64,000 nucleotides of DNA from Blattabacterium cuenoti (GTDB lineage: Bacteria; Bacteroidota; Bacteroidia; Flavobacteriales; Blattabacteriaceae): positions 124,001-188,000 of the forward strand of contig NZ_CP059220.1 of assembly GCF_014252435.1 (NCBI RefSeq), given 5' to 3'. The notes beneath the pieces were generated by a model. That model was not told the origin of the DNA and searched no databases. It saw only the letters and a program-made list of their open reading frames with translations. The position numbers and the translations under genes were made by a program. This document shows positions 9,283 through 19,233 of this stretch, piece by piece (position 1 is the first letter of the stretch; each line of letters begins with the position of its first letter).

Positions 9283-10605
9283 ATGTTATATCACAGTCTA
9301 AAAAATCATAATAATTTAGTATCCTTTGAAGATGCTCTTTTAAATGGGTTATCTCCAGATGGAAGTTTATATGTACCTCAATTTATTCCTTTATTGGATT
9401 CTCATTTTATTCAAAACATTTCAGATGATGATATAAATCATATATCGTTTTCCGTTATAAAACCATATATACAAAAATCCATACCTACAAAATTTATATA
9501 TGATATCATACATAATACTTTAAATTATCCATTTCCGTTAAAAAAAATTCATGATAATATTTATGTACTGGAACTTTTTCATGGTCCTACTTTAGCATTC
9601 AAAGATGTTGGATCTCAGTTTATGTCTGAATGTTTGAGTTTTTTTCATAAAAAAATAGGAAAAATGATAACAATATTAGTAGCCACTTCTGGTGATACTG
9701 GAGGTGCAGTCGCTAGAGGTTTTTATAAAAAAGCAGGAATAGAAGTAATAATTTTATATCCATATAATGGAATTAGTTCATTACAAAAAAAACAAATTTC
9801 TTCTCTAGGAGAGAATATTTATTCTGTCGAAGTAAATGGGAGTTTTGATGACTGTCAAAAAATGGTAAAACAATCCTTTTTAGATAAAGAAATACAGAAA
9901 AAATATACATTAACTTCTGCAAATTCTATTAATATAGCAAGATTATTACCTCAAATGTTCTATTATTTTATTTCTTATAAAAAAATTTTATATGAAAAAA
10001 ATTATAAAAAATTAATTTTTTCAGTTCCAAGTGGAAATTTTGGAAATGTATGCGCAGGAATAATAGCTAAAAAAATGGGGTTACCTATAAATACTTTTAT
10101 TGCTTCGACTAATATTAATAATACGATACCAATATTTATGCAATCTGGAAAATATAATCCAACTTCGGTAAAAAAAACAATATCAAATGCAATGGATATT
10201 TCAGATCCCAGTAATTTTCCAAGAATATGGAATTTTTTATATCAAAAAAATATGATGAAATTGAAAAGTAATTTTTATTCTTATCAATTTACAGATAAAG
10301 AAACTTTAGATATTATTGAATCAATATGGAATAAGTACCAATATATGTTAGATCCACATGGTGCTATTGGATATCTAGGTATTCAAAAACATATGAAAAA
10401 AGAAAAAAAAATAGATTATACTTATGTTTTTTTAGAAACAGCTCATCCCATTAAATTTTATCATTGTATGCCTTCTTCTTTGAAAAATAGTATTGTTATA
10501 TCCAAAAAATTAAAAAAATTCACCCTAAAAAATAGAAAACCAAAAAATATATTCTCCATTTCAAATACATTTAATTCATTGAAATATTGGTTATTAAATA
10601 GGTAA
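9283..10605 (+). CDS. thrC: Threonine synthase
   Basis: This 440-aa pyridoxal-phosphate enzyme turns O-phosphohomoserine into threonine. The PLP lysine is K107 in LAFKDVGSQF, the family signature. A serine/threonine-rich ATSGDTGGA motif binds the cofactor phosphate, and the N-terminus has the threonine synthase layout (FEDALLNGLSPDGSLYVP). The length is close to the E. coli enzyme (428 aa). It is the last gene of thrABC, 22 bp after thrB. It converges on thyA with a 17-bp gap in which I see no hairpin terminator. Confidence 0.96.
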   Translation: MLYHSLKNHNNLVSFEDALLNGLSPDGSLYVPQFIPLLDSHFIQNISDDDINHISFSVIKPYIQKSIPTKFIYDIIHNTLNYPFPLKKIHDNIYVLELFHGPTLAFKDVGSQFMSECLSFFHKKIGKMITILVATSGDTGGAVARGFYKKAGIEVIILYPYNGISSLQKKQISSLGENIYSVEVNGSFDDCQKMVKQSFLDKEIQKKYTLTSANSINIARLLPQMFYYFISYKKILYEKNYKKLIFSVPSGNFGNVCAGIIAKKMGLPINTFIASTNINNTIPIFMQSGKYNPTSVKKTISNAMDISDPSNFPRIWNFLYQKNMMKLKSNFYSYQFTDKETLDIIESIWNKYQYMLDPHGAIGYLGIQKHMKKEKKIDYTYVFLETAHPIKFYHCMPSSLKNSIVISKKLKKFTLKNRKPKNIFSISNTFNSLKYWLLNR

Positions 10606-10622
10606 AACCAACTTATATCATA

Positions 10623-11420
10623 TTATATCGCAACATCTCCTTTGAGATGAGGAAAAGGATTGTAATTTTTTAAATAAAAATCTTCAAAAGAAAATTTGAA
10701 AATATTTTTCACATTTGGATTAATCACCATTTCTGGAAGAGGTCTAGGTTTTCTTTTTATTTGAATTTTTACTTGTTTCATATGATTATTATAAATATGA
10801 GCATCTCCTATAGTATGAATAAATTCTTTTTCATATAAATTCAAAGTTCTAGCTATCATAAGAAGTAATAAAGAATAAGATGCTATATTAAAGGGTAATC
10901 CAAGAAATATATCTGCGCTTCTTTGATATAATAACAACGATAACTGTTTATTCCTTACATAAAATTGAAACAATAAATGACATGGAGGTAGTGCCATATT
11001 TTGAATCATACTAACATTCCAAGAAGAAACAATTAAACGTCGTGAATTTGGATTAGATTTTATTTCTTTTATAAGATTGACAATTTGATCAATAGGATTA
11101 CCTCCATTATAAGTAGGCCATTTTCTCCATTGATATCCGTATATAGGACCTAGATTTCCATTTTCATCAGCCCATTCATTCCAAATAGTTACTTTATTTT
11201 TTTGTAAATATTGGATATTAGTATCTCCTTTAATAAACCATAATAATTCATATATAATCGATCGTATATTTAATTTCTTCGTAGTTAAAAGTGGAAATCC
11301 TTTTTTTAGATCAAATCTCATTTGATATCCAAATATACTAACCGTACCTATTCCAGTTCTATCTTTTTCTCTATATCCATTATTCAATACATTTTGTAAT
11401 AAATCTATATATTGTTTCAT
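10623..11420 (-). CDS. thyA: Thymidylate synthase
   Basis: This 265-aa enzyme methylates dUMP to dTMP with methylenetetrahydrofolate. Catalytic C147 lies in [21 protein letters not shown] and [15 protein letters not shown] are further family signatures, as is the C-terminal HLKGDVAI that closes over the active site. The length equals E. coli ThyA (264 aa). The dUMP supply would depend partly on the frameshifted dCMP deaminase at 2.7 kb. It is divergent from prs. Confidence 0.98.
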   Translation of the reverse strand: MKQYIDLLQNVLNNGYREKDRTGIGTVSIFGYQMRFDLKKGFPLLTTKKLNIRSIIYELLWFIKGDTNIQYLQKNKVTIWNEWADENGNLGPIYGYQWRKWPTYNGGNPIDQIVNLIKEIKSNPNSRRLIVSSWNVSMIQNMALPPCHLLFQFYVRNKQLSLLLYQRSADIFLGLPFNIASYSLLLLMIARTLNLYEKEFIHTIGDAHIYNNHMKQVKIQIKRKPRPLPEMVINPNVKNIFKFSFEDFYLKNYNPFPHLKGDVAI

Positions 11421-11505
11421 AATATTTTAATATATAAAAAATTAATTTTTAATTATTTATTTTTTAATTTAAAGAGTATTTTTGCATAAAAAATATAAAT
11501 TAGCT

Positions 11506-12447
11506 ATGAATCAAAAAGTTCTCTTCTTTTCAACAAGAAGTGGATTAAAATTATCAAAAAAAATAGTTCATTATTATGGAACTTTACTAGGTAAAATTAA
11601 ATTTTTAGAATTTAACGATGGCGAATATACTCCTCGATTTGAAGAATCAGTTCGAGGATGTAGAGTGTTTTTAATCGGATCAACATTTCCTCCAGTAGAT
11701 AACCTAATGGAATTATTACTCATGTGTGATGCAGCTCGTCGAGCTTCTGCTTATAAAATTACTCTGGTTATTCCATATTTTGGATGGGCAAGACAAGATC
11801 ACAAAGATCAACCAAGGACCCCTATAGCAGCAAAACTTATAGCAAACTTAATGGTAGCATCTGGTGCGAATAGAGTCATGACTATGGATTTGCACGCAGA
11901 TCAAATACAAGGATTTTTTGATATCCCCGTAGATCATGTATATGCTTCTAGAATATTTATTCATTATATTAATAAATTGAAAATAAATCAATTAACTATA
12001 GCTTCTCCTGACATGGGTGGAGCAAAAAGAGCTAGGAGCTACGCAGGTTATCTGGGAACGGATGTAGTCATTTGTTATAAAGAAAGAAAAAAAGCAAATG
12101 AAATAGAGTTTATGAATTTAATAGGAGAAGTAAAAAACAAAAATATTATACTCATCGATGATATGGTAGATACAGCTGGAACATTAACAGAAGCAGCTAA
12201 TTTAATTAAACAAGAAGGAGCTAAAAGTGTAAGAGCAATAGCTACACATCCAGTTTTATCAGGAGATGCTTATCAAAGAATAGTTAATTCATCTATAGAA
12301 GAACTAGTAGTTACGGATACGATTCCAATCAAACATCATCAATACAATATGAATAAAATAAAAGTTTTATCCTGTTCATCGCTTTTTGCAGAAGTAATGC
12401 ATTCAGTACAAAAAGACGAATCAATTAGTAATAAATTCTTTATTTAA
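11506..12447 (+). CDS. prs: Ribose-phosphate pyrophosphokinase (PRPP synthase)
   Basis: This 313-aa class I enzyme makes PRPP from ribose-5-phosphate and ATP, the precursor for purine, pyrimidine, histidine and tryptophan synthesis. It has the ATP-binding region (FPPVDNLMELLLMCDA, PYFGWARQDHKDQ), metal-binding MTMDLHADQIQGFF and the PRPP loop LIDDMVDTAGTL. I chose the ATG at 11506. The in-frame TTG at 11482 lies inside TATTTTTG (11477-11484), which matches the Bacteroidetes -7 promoter element, although no TTG -33 element is visible. Its stop overlaps the ATG of rplY by 1 nt. It would supply the purine operon at 19-34 kb. Confidence 0.96.
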   Translation: MNQKVLFFSTRSGLKLSKKIVHYYGTLLGKIKFLEFNDGEYTPRFEESVRGCRVFLIGSTFPPVDNLMELLLMCDAARRASAYKITLVIPYFGWARQDHKDQPRTPIAAKLIANLMVASGANRVMTMDLHADQIQGFFDIPVDHVYASRIFIHYINKLKINQLTIASPDMGGAKRARSYAGYLGTDVVICYKERKKANEIEFMNLIGEVKNKNIILIDDMVDTAGTLTEAANLIKQEGAKSVRAIATHPVLSGDAYQRIVNSSIEELVVTDTIPIKHHQYNMNKIKVLSCSSLFAEVMHSVQKDESISNKFFI

Positions 12448-13040
12448 TGAAATACATTAATATATATGGAAACAAAAGAAATACTGGAAAAAAAGAATTA
12501 CGTATCATTCGATCTTCTGGTAGAATACCATGTATTTTATATGGAAAAAATATGAATATTCCATTTTCGATTTCTTTAGATACTTTGAAAAAAGTGATAT
12601 ATAGATCCGAACTATGTGGATTTATTATTCAATTAGAAAAATTCAACGAAAATATTAAAGCGATTCGTAAAGAAGTACAAATGCATCCCATTAACGATCA
12701 AATTTTGCATATAGATTTTTATAAAATTGATCCATTGAAATCAATTATCATAGAAATTCCTATTAAATTTGTTGGAAGACCTATAGGAGTTTCGAAAGGT
12801 GGCACATTCTATTCCCCTTTAAAAAAAATAAAAGTAAAAGCAAAAATACAAGATTTACCAGATGCCATTCATATAGACATTGGTAATCTAAATATCGGAG
12901 GTAAAATAACAGTAGAAAATATTCATAATAAAACATATCAAATATTATTACCTATGAAAACTTTAATTGCTAGCGTGAAAATATCTCGAACTATTATTAA
13001 AAACACAACAGAAGAACAAGATAAAGAATCAAATAAGTAA
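12447..13040 (+). CDS. rplY: 50S ribosomal protein L25 (Ctc family)
   Basis: This 197-aa protein has the 5S rRNA-binding L25 domain (about 1-95, with RIPCILYGKN and the HIDFYKID turn) followed by the beta-rich TL5/Ctc C-terminal domain, ending in a short charged tail (TEEQDKESNK). This is the long form found outside gamma-proteobacteria. It binds 5S rRNA in the central protuberance of the large subunit. It is coupled to prs (1-nt overlap) and to tadA (TAATG, 1-nt overlap); prs-ctc is a widely conserved pair. Confidence 0.93.
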   Translation: MKYINIYGNKRNTGKKELRIIRSSGRIPCILYGKNMNIPFSISLDTLKKVIYRSELCGFIIQLEKFNENIKAIRKEVQMHPINDQILHIDFYKIDPLKSIIIEIPIKFVGRPIGVSKGGTFYSPLKKIKVKAKIQDLPDAIHIDIGNLNIGGKITVENIHNKTYQILLPMKTLIASVKISRTIIKNTTEEQDKESNK

Positions 13041-13495
13041 TGAATCATGATATTCAATTTATGAAAGTTGCTATTAATGAAGCTATAGTAGCCTTATATA
13101 AAAATGAAGTTCCTATTGGAGCCGCTATTACTTATCAAAATGTAGTAATCGCGAAAACTCATAATTTAACTCAAACCTTCCAAAATATTACAGCACATGC
13201 TGAAATGTTAGCAATCAATTTAGCTTCTAGTCACTTAGGAGTAAAGTATATAAAAAAATGTACATTGTATGTAACAATAGTACCATGTATAATGTGTGCT
13301 GGAGCATTGTTTTGGTCCAAAATAGGAAAAGTGGTTTGTGGAGCAAATAACCATTCTAAAATCGGTTTTTTAAATTATGGTATCAAATTACATCCAAAAA
13401 CAAAATTTATTTTTGGTATAATGGAAGAACAATGTCAATACTTAATACAAAAATTTTTTTTTATTCGTAGAATTCAAAAAAAAATGTTTAAATAA
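13040..13495 (+). CDS. tadA: tRNA(adenine-34) deaminase
   Basis: This 151-aa zinc deaminase converts A34 of tRNA-Arg(ACG) to inosine for wobble reading of CGN codons. The active site is complete: H53-A-E55 and P82-C83-x-x-C86 (PCIMCAGAL). An NHSKIGFLNYG segment fits TadA rather than cytosine or guanine deaminases. It overlaps rplY by 1 nt upstream, and its last 8 nt overlap the end of convergent dedA. Confidence 0.92.
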   Translation: MNHDIQFMKVAINEAIVALYKNEVPIGAAITYQNVVIAKTHNLTQTFQNITAHAEMLAINLASSHLGVKYIKKCTLYVTIVPCIMCAGALFWSKIGKVVCGANNHSKIGFLNYGIKLHPKTKFIFGIMEEQCQYLIQKFFFIRRIQKKMFK

Positions 13496-14159
13496 TTATT
13501 TTTTTTTTATTCATTTTAAAAATAATAGGAAAAGATGTTATTAATACAATGGATAATATAATCCATTCAAGATGATTTTTCAACTGAGGAAAACTTTTAT
13601 CTAAATAATGTCCTGATAACATGATAGAAAAAGTCCATGCTAAAGCACCAATCACATTATATATCATAAATTTTTTAAAATTGATTCGAATTGCTCCAGC
13701 TACAATAGGAGCAAAAGAACGAAATACAGGGATAAATCTACTCATAATTAATGCTGTAGTTTTATACTTATTATAAAATATTCTAGCTAAAATGAGATAT
13801 TTTTTTCTAAAGAAAAAAGTATCTTTTTTTTTATACAGCAATTTTCCAGATTTATATCCTAACCAATAACCTTGTATATTTCCAAGAATAGCAACAGAAG
13901 CTACGATCAAAATAATAACAAAAAAAGGTACATTATAAAAATTTTTACATAAATCATTTCCAAAAATTCCAGCAGTAAATAATAGAGAATCACCTGGTAA
14001 AAAAAATCCTATAAAAAAACCAGTTTCTGCAAAAACAATAGCTAGTATAATAAATAAAGCTGTATTTCCAAAATACAAAAAAATCCATCTAGGATTAAAT
14101 AGATGTTGAAAAAAATCCCAAACATCTAAGATAATGTAGAAAAAATTGAATGTTTCCAT
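13488..14159 (-). CDS. DedA family inner-membrane protein
   Basis: This 223-aa multi-span membrane protein belongs to the DedA (SNARE-associated/VTT) family, some members of which are lipid-carrier flippases. The family motifs are present: E45 in the AETGFF segment, F/LPGDSLL (about 53-60) and SRFIPVFRSFAPIVAGA with its conserved arginines. There are about five or six hydrophobic segments. I start at the ATG at 14159 (METFNF); the TTG at 14192 only adds a lysine-rich stretch. The substrate is unknown; undecaprenyl phosphate or phospholipid recycling is possible from the family only. The 3' end overlaps tadA by 8 nt. Confidence 0.88.
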   Translation of the reverse strand: METFNFFYIILDVWDFFQHLFNPRWIFLYFGNTALFIILAIVFAETGFFIGFFLPGDSLLFTAGIFGNDLCKNFYNVPFFVIILIVASVAILGNIQGYWLGYKSGKLLYKKKDTFFFRKKYLILARIFYNKYKTTALIMSRFIPVFRSFAPIVAGAIRINFKKFMIYNVIGALAWTFSIMLSGHYLDKSFPQLKNHLEWIILSIVLITSFPIIFKMNKKKIII

Positions 14160-14222
14160 TTTTTTATATATTATAATATTTTTTACTATCAAAATTTTTT
14201 TTTATTAAAATATATTTTTTTT

Positions 14223-14342
14223 ATGGAGTATATGACTAAATTGATGAATATTTTAGAATGGATTCCTAATATCCTATTTTTAATAATAGGTATTATATAT
14301 ATCATATATTGGTTATACCAAATATTTAATTGTATTGATTAA
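14223..14342 (+). CDS. Possible 39-aa single-span membrane peptide
   Basis: A short ORF between divergent dedA and aroB encodes a peptide of 39 residues with one hydrophobic helix (IPNILFLIIGIIYIIYWLY, about 14-32) after an amphipathic start (ATG at 14223, alternatives at 14232 and 14244). It ends 18 bp before the aroB ATG, so the two could be co-transcribed. I recognise no family. In DNA this AT-rich, short hydrophobic ORFs arise by chance, so coding status needs conservation in related genomes. It resembles genuine membrane miniproteins in having W and P residues bracketing the helix. Confidence 0.35.
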   Translation: MEYMTKLMNILEWIPNILFLIIGIIYIIYWLYQIFNCID

Positions 14343-14360
14343 TAAAAAATTAATAATTTG

Positions 14361-15476
14361 ATGTATCATGCAAATGCATATAATATGCAAATGAAAAAAA
14401 TTGATAATTTTGTATTTTTTTCTGATAAAGCATATGAAAAACTGAAAATATACTTACTTCATCAAGTAGAATCTGTAAAAGAAATATTTATTTTAGTAGA
14501 TCATTTTACAAAAAAATATTGTCTTCCTATCCTATTTCATCATTTAAGTTTTTTAAAAAAATCGAATATTATTCAAATTAAACCAGGCGAACATGAAAAG
14601 AATATTGATACTTGTATTCAAATATGTAATTATTTAGAAAAATATAAATGTACCAGAAAAAGTTTAATTTTAAATTTGGGTGGAGGAGTTATAACGGATA
14701 TCGGTGGTTTTATTGCTTCTATATTTAAAAGAGGGATCCGTTTTATCAACATACCTACAACATTATTAGGTATGGTTGATGCTTCAATAGGATATAAAAC
14801 GGGAATTAATTTTAATTGTATTAAAAATGAAATAGGATCTTTTTATTCTCCGGAATTTTTAATAATTGATATCAGTTTTTTAAAAACTCTTTCTAAGAAA
14901 GAAATTATTTCTGGAATATTCGAAATGTTAAAACATGGATTAATAGCAGATAAACAATTTTGGATGGATTTAAAAGAAAATGTTATCAAAAATAAAATAG
15001 ATGGAATCAATATATATCAAAATAAAACAGAATGGAATAATCTAATTTACAGATCAATTATAATCAAACAAAAAATTGTATATAATGATCCTAAAGAAAA
15101 AGGTTTAAGAAAAATTCTTAATTTTGGGCATACTATTGGGCATGCCATAGAAAGTTTTTTTCTTTCAAAAAAAGAATATAAAATTTTACACGGAATAGCT
15201 ATCGCTATGGGAATGATATATGAATCCATCATTTCTTATAAAATTAATGGATTATCTATGGATGAATATAAAGAAATAAAATCTGTATTATCTTTTTTAA
15301 ATTATGAAAAAAAAGAAATTTCTCATTCAGAAGTCGACAATTTATTTTCGATTATGAAACATGATAAAAAAAATGAAAAAAATCAAATTCAATTTTCTTT
15401 ATTGAAAAAAATTGGTCAATGTTCATATAATTGTCCAGTTTCTTATCCTTTAATTAAGGAAATTTTTGGATTTTAA
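14361..15476 (+). CDS. aroB: 3-dehydroquinate synthase
   Basis: This protein of about 371 aa converts DAHP to 3-dehydroquinate in the shikimate pathway for aromatic amino acids. The NAD-binding LGGGVITDIGGF and IPTTLLGMVDASIG motifs and the zinc-binding NFGHTIGHAIE motif are present. I start at the first ATG, 14361; a TTG lies just before it (14358), and ATGs at 14385 and 14391 would remove an N-terminal stretch with little similarity to the family. It stands alone here, 74 bp before gyrA. Confidence 0.95.
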   Translation: MYHANAYNMQMKKIDNFVFFSDKAYEKLKIYLLHQVESVKEIFILVDHFTKKYCLPILFHHLSFLKKSNIIQIKPGEHEKNIDTCIQICNYLEKYKCTRKSLILNLGGGVITDIGGFIASIFKRGIRFINIPTTLLGMVDASIGYKTGINFNCIKNEIGSFYSPEFLIIDISFLKTLSKKEIISGIFEMLKHGLIADKQFWMDLKENVIKNKIDGINIYQNKTEWNNLIYRSIIIKQKIVYNDPKEKGLRKILNFGHTIGHAIESFFLSKKEYKILHGIAIAMGMIYESIISYKINGLSMDEYKEIKSVLSFLNYEKKEISHSEVDNLFSIMKHDKKNEKNQIQFSLLKKIGQCSYNCPVSYPLIKEIFGF

Positions 15477-15550
15477 ATGGATTTTAAACATCTATTATTT
15501 TTCATGAATTTATATTTAGTTATTTTGAAAAAACATTTATAAAAAAAAAC

Positions 15551-18010
15551 ATGAGTGAAGGAGAAAAATTAATTCCTATTAATATTGAAGATGAAATGAA
15601 ATCTTCTTATATAGATTATTCTATGTCTGTCATTATATCTAGAGCTCTTCCAGATTCTAGAGATGGATTAAAACCTGTACATAGAAGAGTTTTATATGGA
15701 TTATATCAGTTAGGTATGTTTTCAAATAGTTCTTATAAAAAATCAGCTCGAATTGTAGGAGAAGTTTTAGGAAAATATCATCCTCATGGAGATATATCCG
15801 TTTATGATACAATGGTTCGTATGGCTCAACAGTGGACATTTCGTTATCCATTAATAGATGGACAAGGTAATTTTGGTTCTATAGATGCAGATCCTCCAGC
15901 AGCAATGCGTTATACAGAAGTCAGACTACAAAAAATTTCTGAAGAAATGTTATTGGATATCCATAAAAAAACGGTAGATATGCATTTAAACTTTGATGAT
16001 TCTTTGGAAGAACCTGATGTATTACCAACACGTATTCCGAATCTTTTGATTAATGGATCTTCTGGAATTGCAGTTGGAATGGCAACAAATATACCTCCAC
16101 ATAACTTAAAAGAGACTATAAACGCTATTTGTGCTTATATAGATAATAATCATTTATCTATAGAACATATTATGAAATATATTAAAGCTCCTGATTTTCC
16201 AACAGGTGGAATCATTTATGGATATGATGGAGTGAAAAAATCATTTCACACCGGAAAAGGGCGTATTATTTTAAGGGCTAAAATTCATTTTGAAGAAATA
16301 CAAGGAAGACAATGTATTATAGTAGATGAAATTCCCTATCAAGTGAATAAATCCGATATGATAGAAAAAACAATTGGATTAATGAAAGATGGAAAAATGG
16401 ATGGAATTTATCAAATACGGGATGAATCAGATAGAAAAGGATTACGAATTGTCTATATTTTAAAACAAAATACGGATCCTAATATTTTACTAAATAAATT
16501 ATTTCAATACACTTCTTTACAGACTTATTTTAATGTGAATACGATAGCCTTAGTTAATGGGAAACCTGTACAACTGAATATCAAAGATATTATTATAAAT
16601 TTTGTCAATCACAGGCATGATGTTGTTATTCGTAGATCAAAATATGAATTAAATAAGTATAAAAGTCGTATTCATATTTTAATGGGTTTTTTAAAAATAC
16701 TTAGTTATTTAGACGTAATGATTACGTTAATTAAAAATTCTAAAACTAAGAAAGAAGCTTGTAGTCAATTAATTAAAAAATTTTCAATATCTGAAGATCA
16801 ATCTAAATCTATATTAAATTTACGTTTACAACATTTAACATCTTTAGAACAAAATAAAATTAAAGAAGAATATCAAGAAATAAAAGAAAAAATAAAATGT
16901 TTAAAAGATGTATTAGAAGATCATTCTATAAGAACTCATATTATAAAAAAAGAATTATTAGATATTCAAAAAAAATATCAAGATCCTCGTAGAACAAAAA
17001 TAGATTATTTTGGAAAAGAAGTACATACTGAGGATCTAATTGAAAATAAACAAGTAGTATTGACTATATCTCATGCCGGTTATATTAAAAGAACATCATT
17101 ATCAGAATATAAACGTCAAGGTAGGGGTGGTATAGGAAATAGAGCTGCTATGGCTAGGGAATTTGATTTTTTTAAACATTTACTTGTAGCTACTAATCAT
17201 CAATACCTTCTTTTATTCACAGAAAAAGGAAAATGTTTTTGGTTAAGAGTTTACGACATTCCAGAAGGATCTAAAATATCGAAAGGAAGAGCTATTCAAA
17301 ATATTATACATCTTCAAAACAATGATAAAGTAAACGCTTATATTTTAACAGGAAATATTTTGGATAAAAAATATATTAAAGACTATTATGTCATGATGGT
17401 AACTCAAAAAGGAATTGTAAAGAAAACTTCCTTATGTCATTACTCGAGACCGAGAAAATATGGTATTAATGCAATTGTAATTCGAAAGGGAGATTCTTTA
17501 TTAGAAGCTATTTTAACTAGAGGAGATGGAGACGTTTTTATTGCTTTAAATAGTGGTAGAATTATTCGTTTTTCAGAAAAAAATATTAGAAAAACTGGTA
17601 GAAATTCTTCTGGAGTCATAGGAATCAATTTTTCTGGAAAAGAAAATGTAGTAGTGGGAATGATTTATGTAGGAGTAGTTAATAAAAATAAAAAAGAACA
17701 ATTATTGGTAGTATCGGAAAAAGGATTTGGAAAAAGATCCAATTTAGAAAATTATCGGATAACTAATCGTGGAGGAAAAGGAGTTAAAACAATAAATGTC
17801 ACTAAAAAAACTGGTGAATTAATTTCTATCAAAAATGTAACAGAACAAGATGATTTAATGATTATTAAAAAATCTGGAATCATGATCAGGATACCTGTTT
17901 CTGACATTAGAATAATGGGTAGAGCAACCCAAGGAGTGAGACTTATTAACTTAAAAAAAAAGGACTCCATAGCTGATGTTGCCGTATATAGAAAACCTAT
18001 TTTAAATTAA
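15551..18010 (+). CDS. gyrA: DNA gyrase subunit A
   Basis: This 819-aa subunit forms the cleavage and wrapping part of gyrase, which negatively supercoils DNA. The catalytic tyrosine is Y121 ([10 protein letters not shown]). The N-terminal breakage-reunion domain is followed, from about residue 500, by repeated beta-propeller blades (for example [18 protein letters not shown], the GyrA box, and later GKCFWLR, GRIIRF and GIMIRI repeats). In the quinolone-determining region the residue equivalent to E. coli S83 is isoleucine (I82 in HGDISVYD); D86, equivalent to E. coli D87, is kept. gyrB is not in the window. Confidence 0.97.
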   Translation: MSEGEKLIPINIEDEMKSSYIDYSMSVIISRALPDSRDGLKPVHRRVLYGLYQLGMFSNSSYKKSARIVGEVLGKYHPHGDISVYDTMVRMAQQWTFRYPLIDGQGNFGSIDADPPAAMRYTEVRLQKISEEMLLDIHKKTVDMHLNFDDSLEEPDVLPTRIPNLLINGSSGIAVGMATNIPPHNLKETINAICAYIDNNHLSIEHIMKYIKAPDFPTGGIIYGYDGVKKSFHTGKGRIILRAKIHFEEIQGRQCIIVDEIPYQVNKSDMIEKTIGLMKDGKMDGIYQIRDESDRKGLRIVYILKQNTDPNILLNKLFQYTSLQTYFNVNTIALVNGKPVQLNIKDIIINFVNHRHDVVIRRSKYELNKYKSRIHILMGFLKILSYLDVMITLIKNSKTKKEACSQLIKKFSISEDQSKSILNLRLQHLTSLEQNKIKEEYQEIKEKIKCLKDVLEDHSIRTHIIKKELLDIQKKYQDPRRTKIDYFGKEVHTEDLIENKQVVLTISHAGYIKRTSLSEYKRQGRGGIGNRAAMAREFDFFKHLLVATNHQYLLLFTEKGKCFWLRVYDIPEGSKISKGRAIQNIIHLQNNDKVNAYILTGNILDKKYIKDYYVMMVTQKGIVKKTSLCHYSRPRKYGINAIVIRKGDSLLEAILTRGDGDVFIALNSGRIIRFSEKNIRKTGRNSSGVIGINFSGKENVVVGMIYVGVVNKNKKEQLLVVSEKGFGKRSNLENYRITNRGGKGVKTINVTKKTGELISIKNVTEQDDLMIIKKSGIMIRIPVSDIRIMGRATQGVRLINLKKKDSIADVAVYRKPILN

Positions 18011-18201
18011 ATTCACATAATATATTATTTGTGTATTTGGAATAATACTATTATTTTTTATGATGAATTATATAGAATTTTAATCCTACTATACATATTC
18101 AATATTTTTGAAAACATTTTTAAATTTTGTTTTATCGAAAACATATCATTTTTATTCAAAAATATTATGATTTTTATGATAAAAAATAAACATAATTTAT
18201 T

Positions 18202-19167
18202 ATGTCATCCACAGATATCTATTTAAATCCGATCAATATTCAAGATTTTATTGGACAAGATGATATATTGAAAAATTTAAAAATTTTCATTCAAGCTGCT
18301 AAAAATAGAAAAGAAGCTTTGGACCATATTCTCTTTCATGGACCACCAGGATTAGGTAAGACTACTCTTTCTCATATTGTAGCCAATGAATTATGTGTAA
18401 ATATCACAACTACATCTGGATCTGTTTTAGATAAACCAGTTGATTTAGCTGGTTTACTTATTCATTTAAAATTGAATGATGTTCTTTTCATAGATGAAAT
18501 TCATCGATTATCTCCTATTGTTGAAGAATATTTATATTCTGCAATGGAAAATTATAAAATAGACATTATTATCGATTCTGGTTCAAAGTCTAGATCAGTA
18601 AAAATTGATTTACATCCATTTACATTAATAGGTGCAACTACTAGGTCTGGATTACTTACGGCACCTATGCGATCCAGATTTGGAATTAATTTTCGTTTGA
18701 ATTATTATAATAAAAAATTATTAAAATATATTGTGTTTCGAAGTGCAAAAATATTGAATATACCAATAACAGAAGAAGCTTCATTAGAAATAGCGAATAG
18801 AAGTCGTGGGACTCCACGTATAGCAAATTTTTTTCTTCGTAGAATACGAGATTTTGCTCAAATTAAAGGAAATGGTATAATTGATATTGATATATGTAAT
18901 TTAGGATTGAAATCACTTAATGTAGATCAATATGGATTAGATGAAATGGATCACAAAATACTCATATCCATCATGGAGTATTTTAAAGGAGGTCCAGTAG
19001 GAATTAATACCATATCAACAGTTTTAAATGAAAATTCAGAGACAATCAAAGAAGTATATGAACCATTTTTAATTCAAGAAGGATATTTAATCAGAACACC
19101 TAGAGGACGACAAATAACTGAATTAGCTTATCAACGTTTGAACCCAGATTTTTACAAAAAAAAATAA
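18202..19167 (+). CDS. ruvB: Holliday junction branch-migration ATPase RuvB
   Basis: This 321-aa AAA+ motor drives Holliday junction migration with RuvA. Walker A is GPPGLGKT (47-54), Walker B is FIDEIHR (D98, E99), and sensor 1 is GATTRSG. The C-terminal winged-helix DNA-binding domain (GPVGINTISTVL, RTPRGRQIT) is present. The length is slightly below E. coli RuvB (336 aa), with a short N-terminus. It follows a 191-bp AT-rich gap after gyrA in which I recognise no gene. The gene starts at the ATG at 18202. Confidence 0.97.
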   Translation: MSSTDIYLNPINIQDFIGQDDILKNLKIFIQAAKNRKEALDHILFHGPPGLGKTTLSHIVANELCVNITTTSGSVLDKPVDLAGLLIHLKLNDVLFIDEIHRLSPIVEEYLYSAMENYKIDIIIDSGSKSRSVKIDLHPFTLIGATTRSGLLTAPMRSRFGINFRLNYYNKKLLKYIVFRSAKILNIPITEEASLEIANRSRGTPRIANFFLRRIRDFAQIKGNGIIDIDICNLGLKSLNVDQYGLDEMDHKILISIMEYFKGGPVGINTISTVLNENSETIKEVYEPFLIQEGYLIRTPRGRQITELAYQRLNPDFYKKK

Positions 19168-19233
19168 AATATTTTTATTTTCTTATTTAGAAAAACTAAC
19201 TTTGTTAGTAAAGTATCAAAAAATACAAATTTC

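Noticed and set aside
11482-11505. Longer prs start at TTG 11482
   Set aside because: The TTG lies in a promoter-like TATTTTTG, and the ATG at 11506 gives the normal PRPP synthase N-terminus.
18029-18226. 65-aa ORF between gyrA and ruvB
   Set aside because: It starts at TTG, is low-complexity I/F/N/K sequence, overlaps the ruvB start and matches no family; AT-rich intergenic DNA gives such ORFs by chance.
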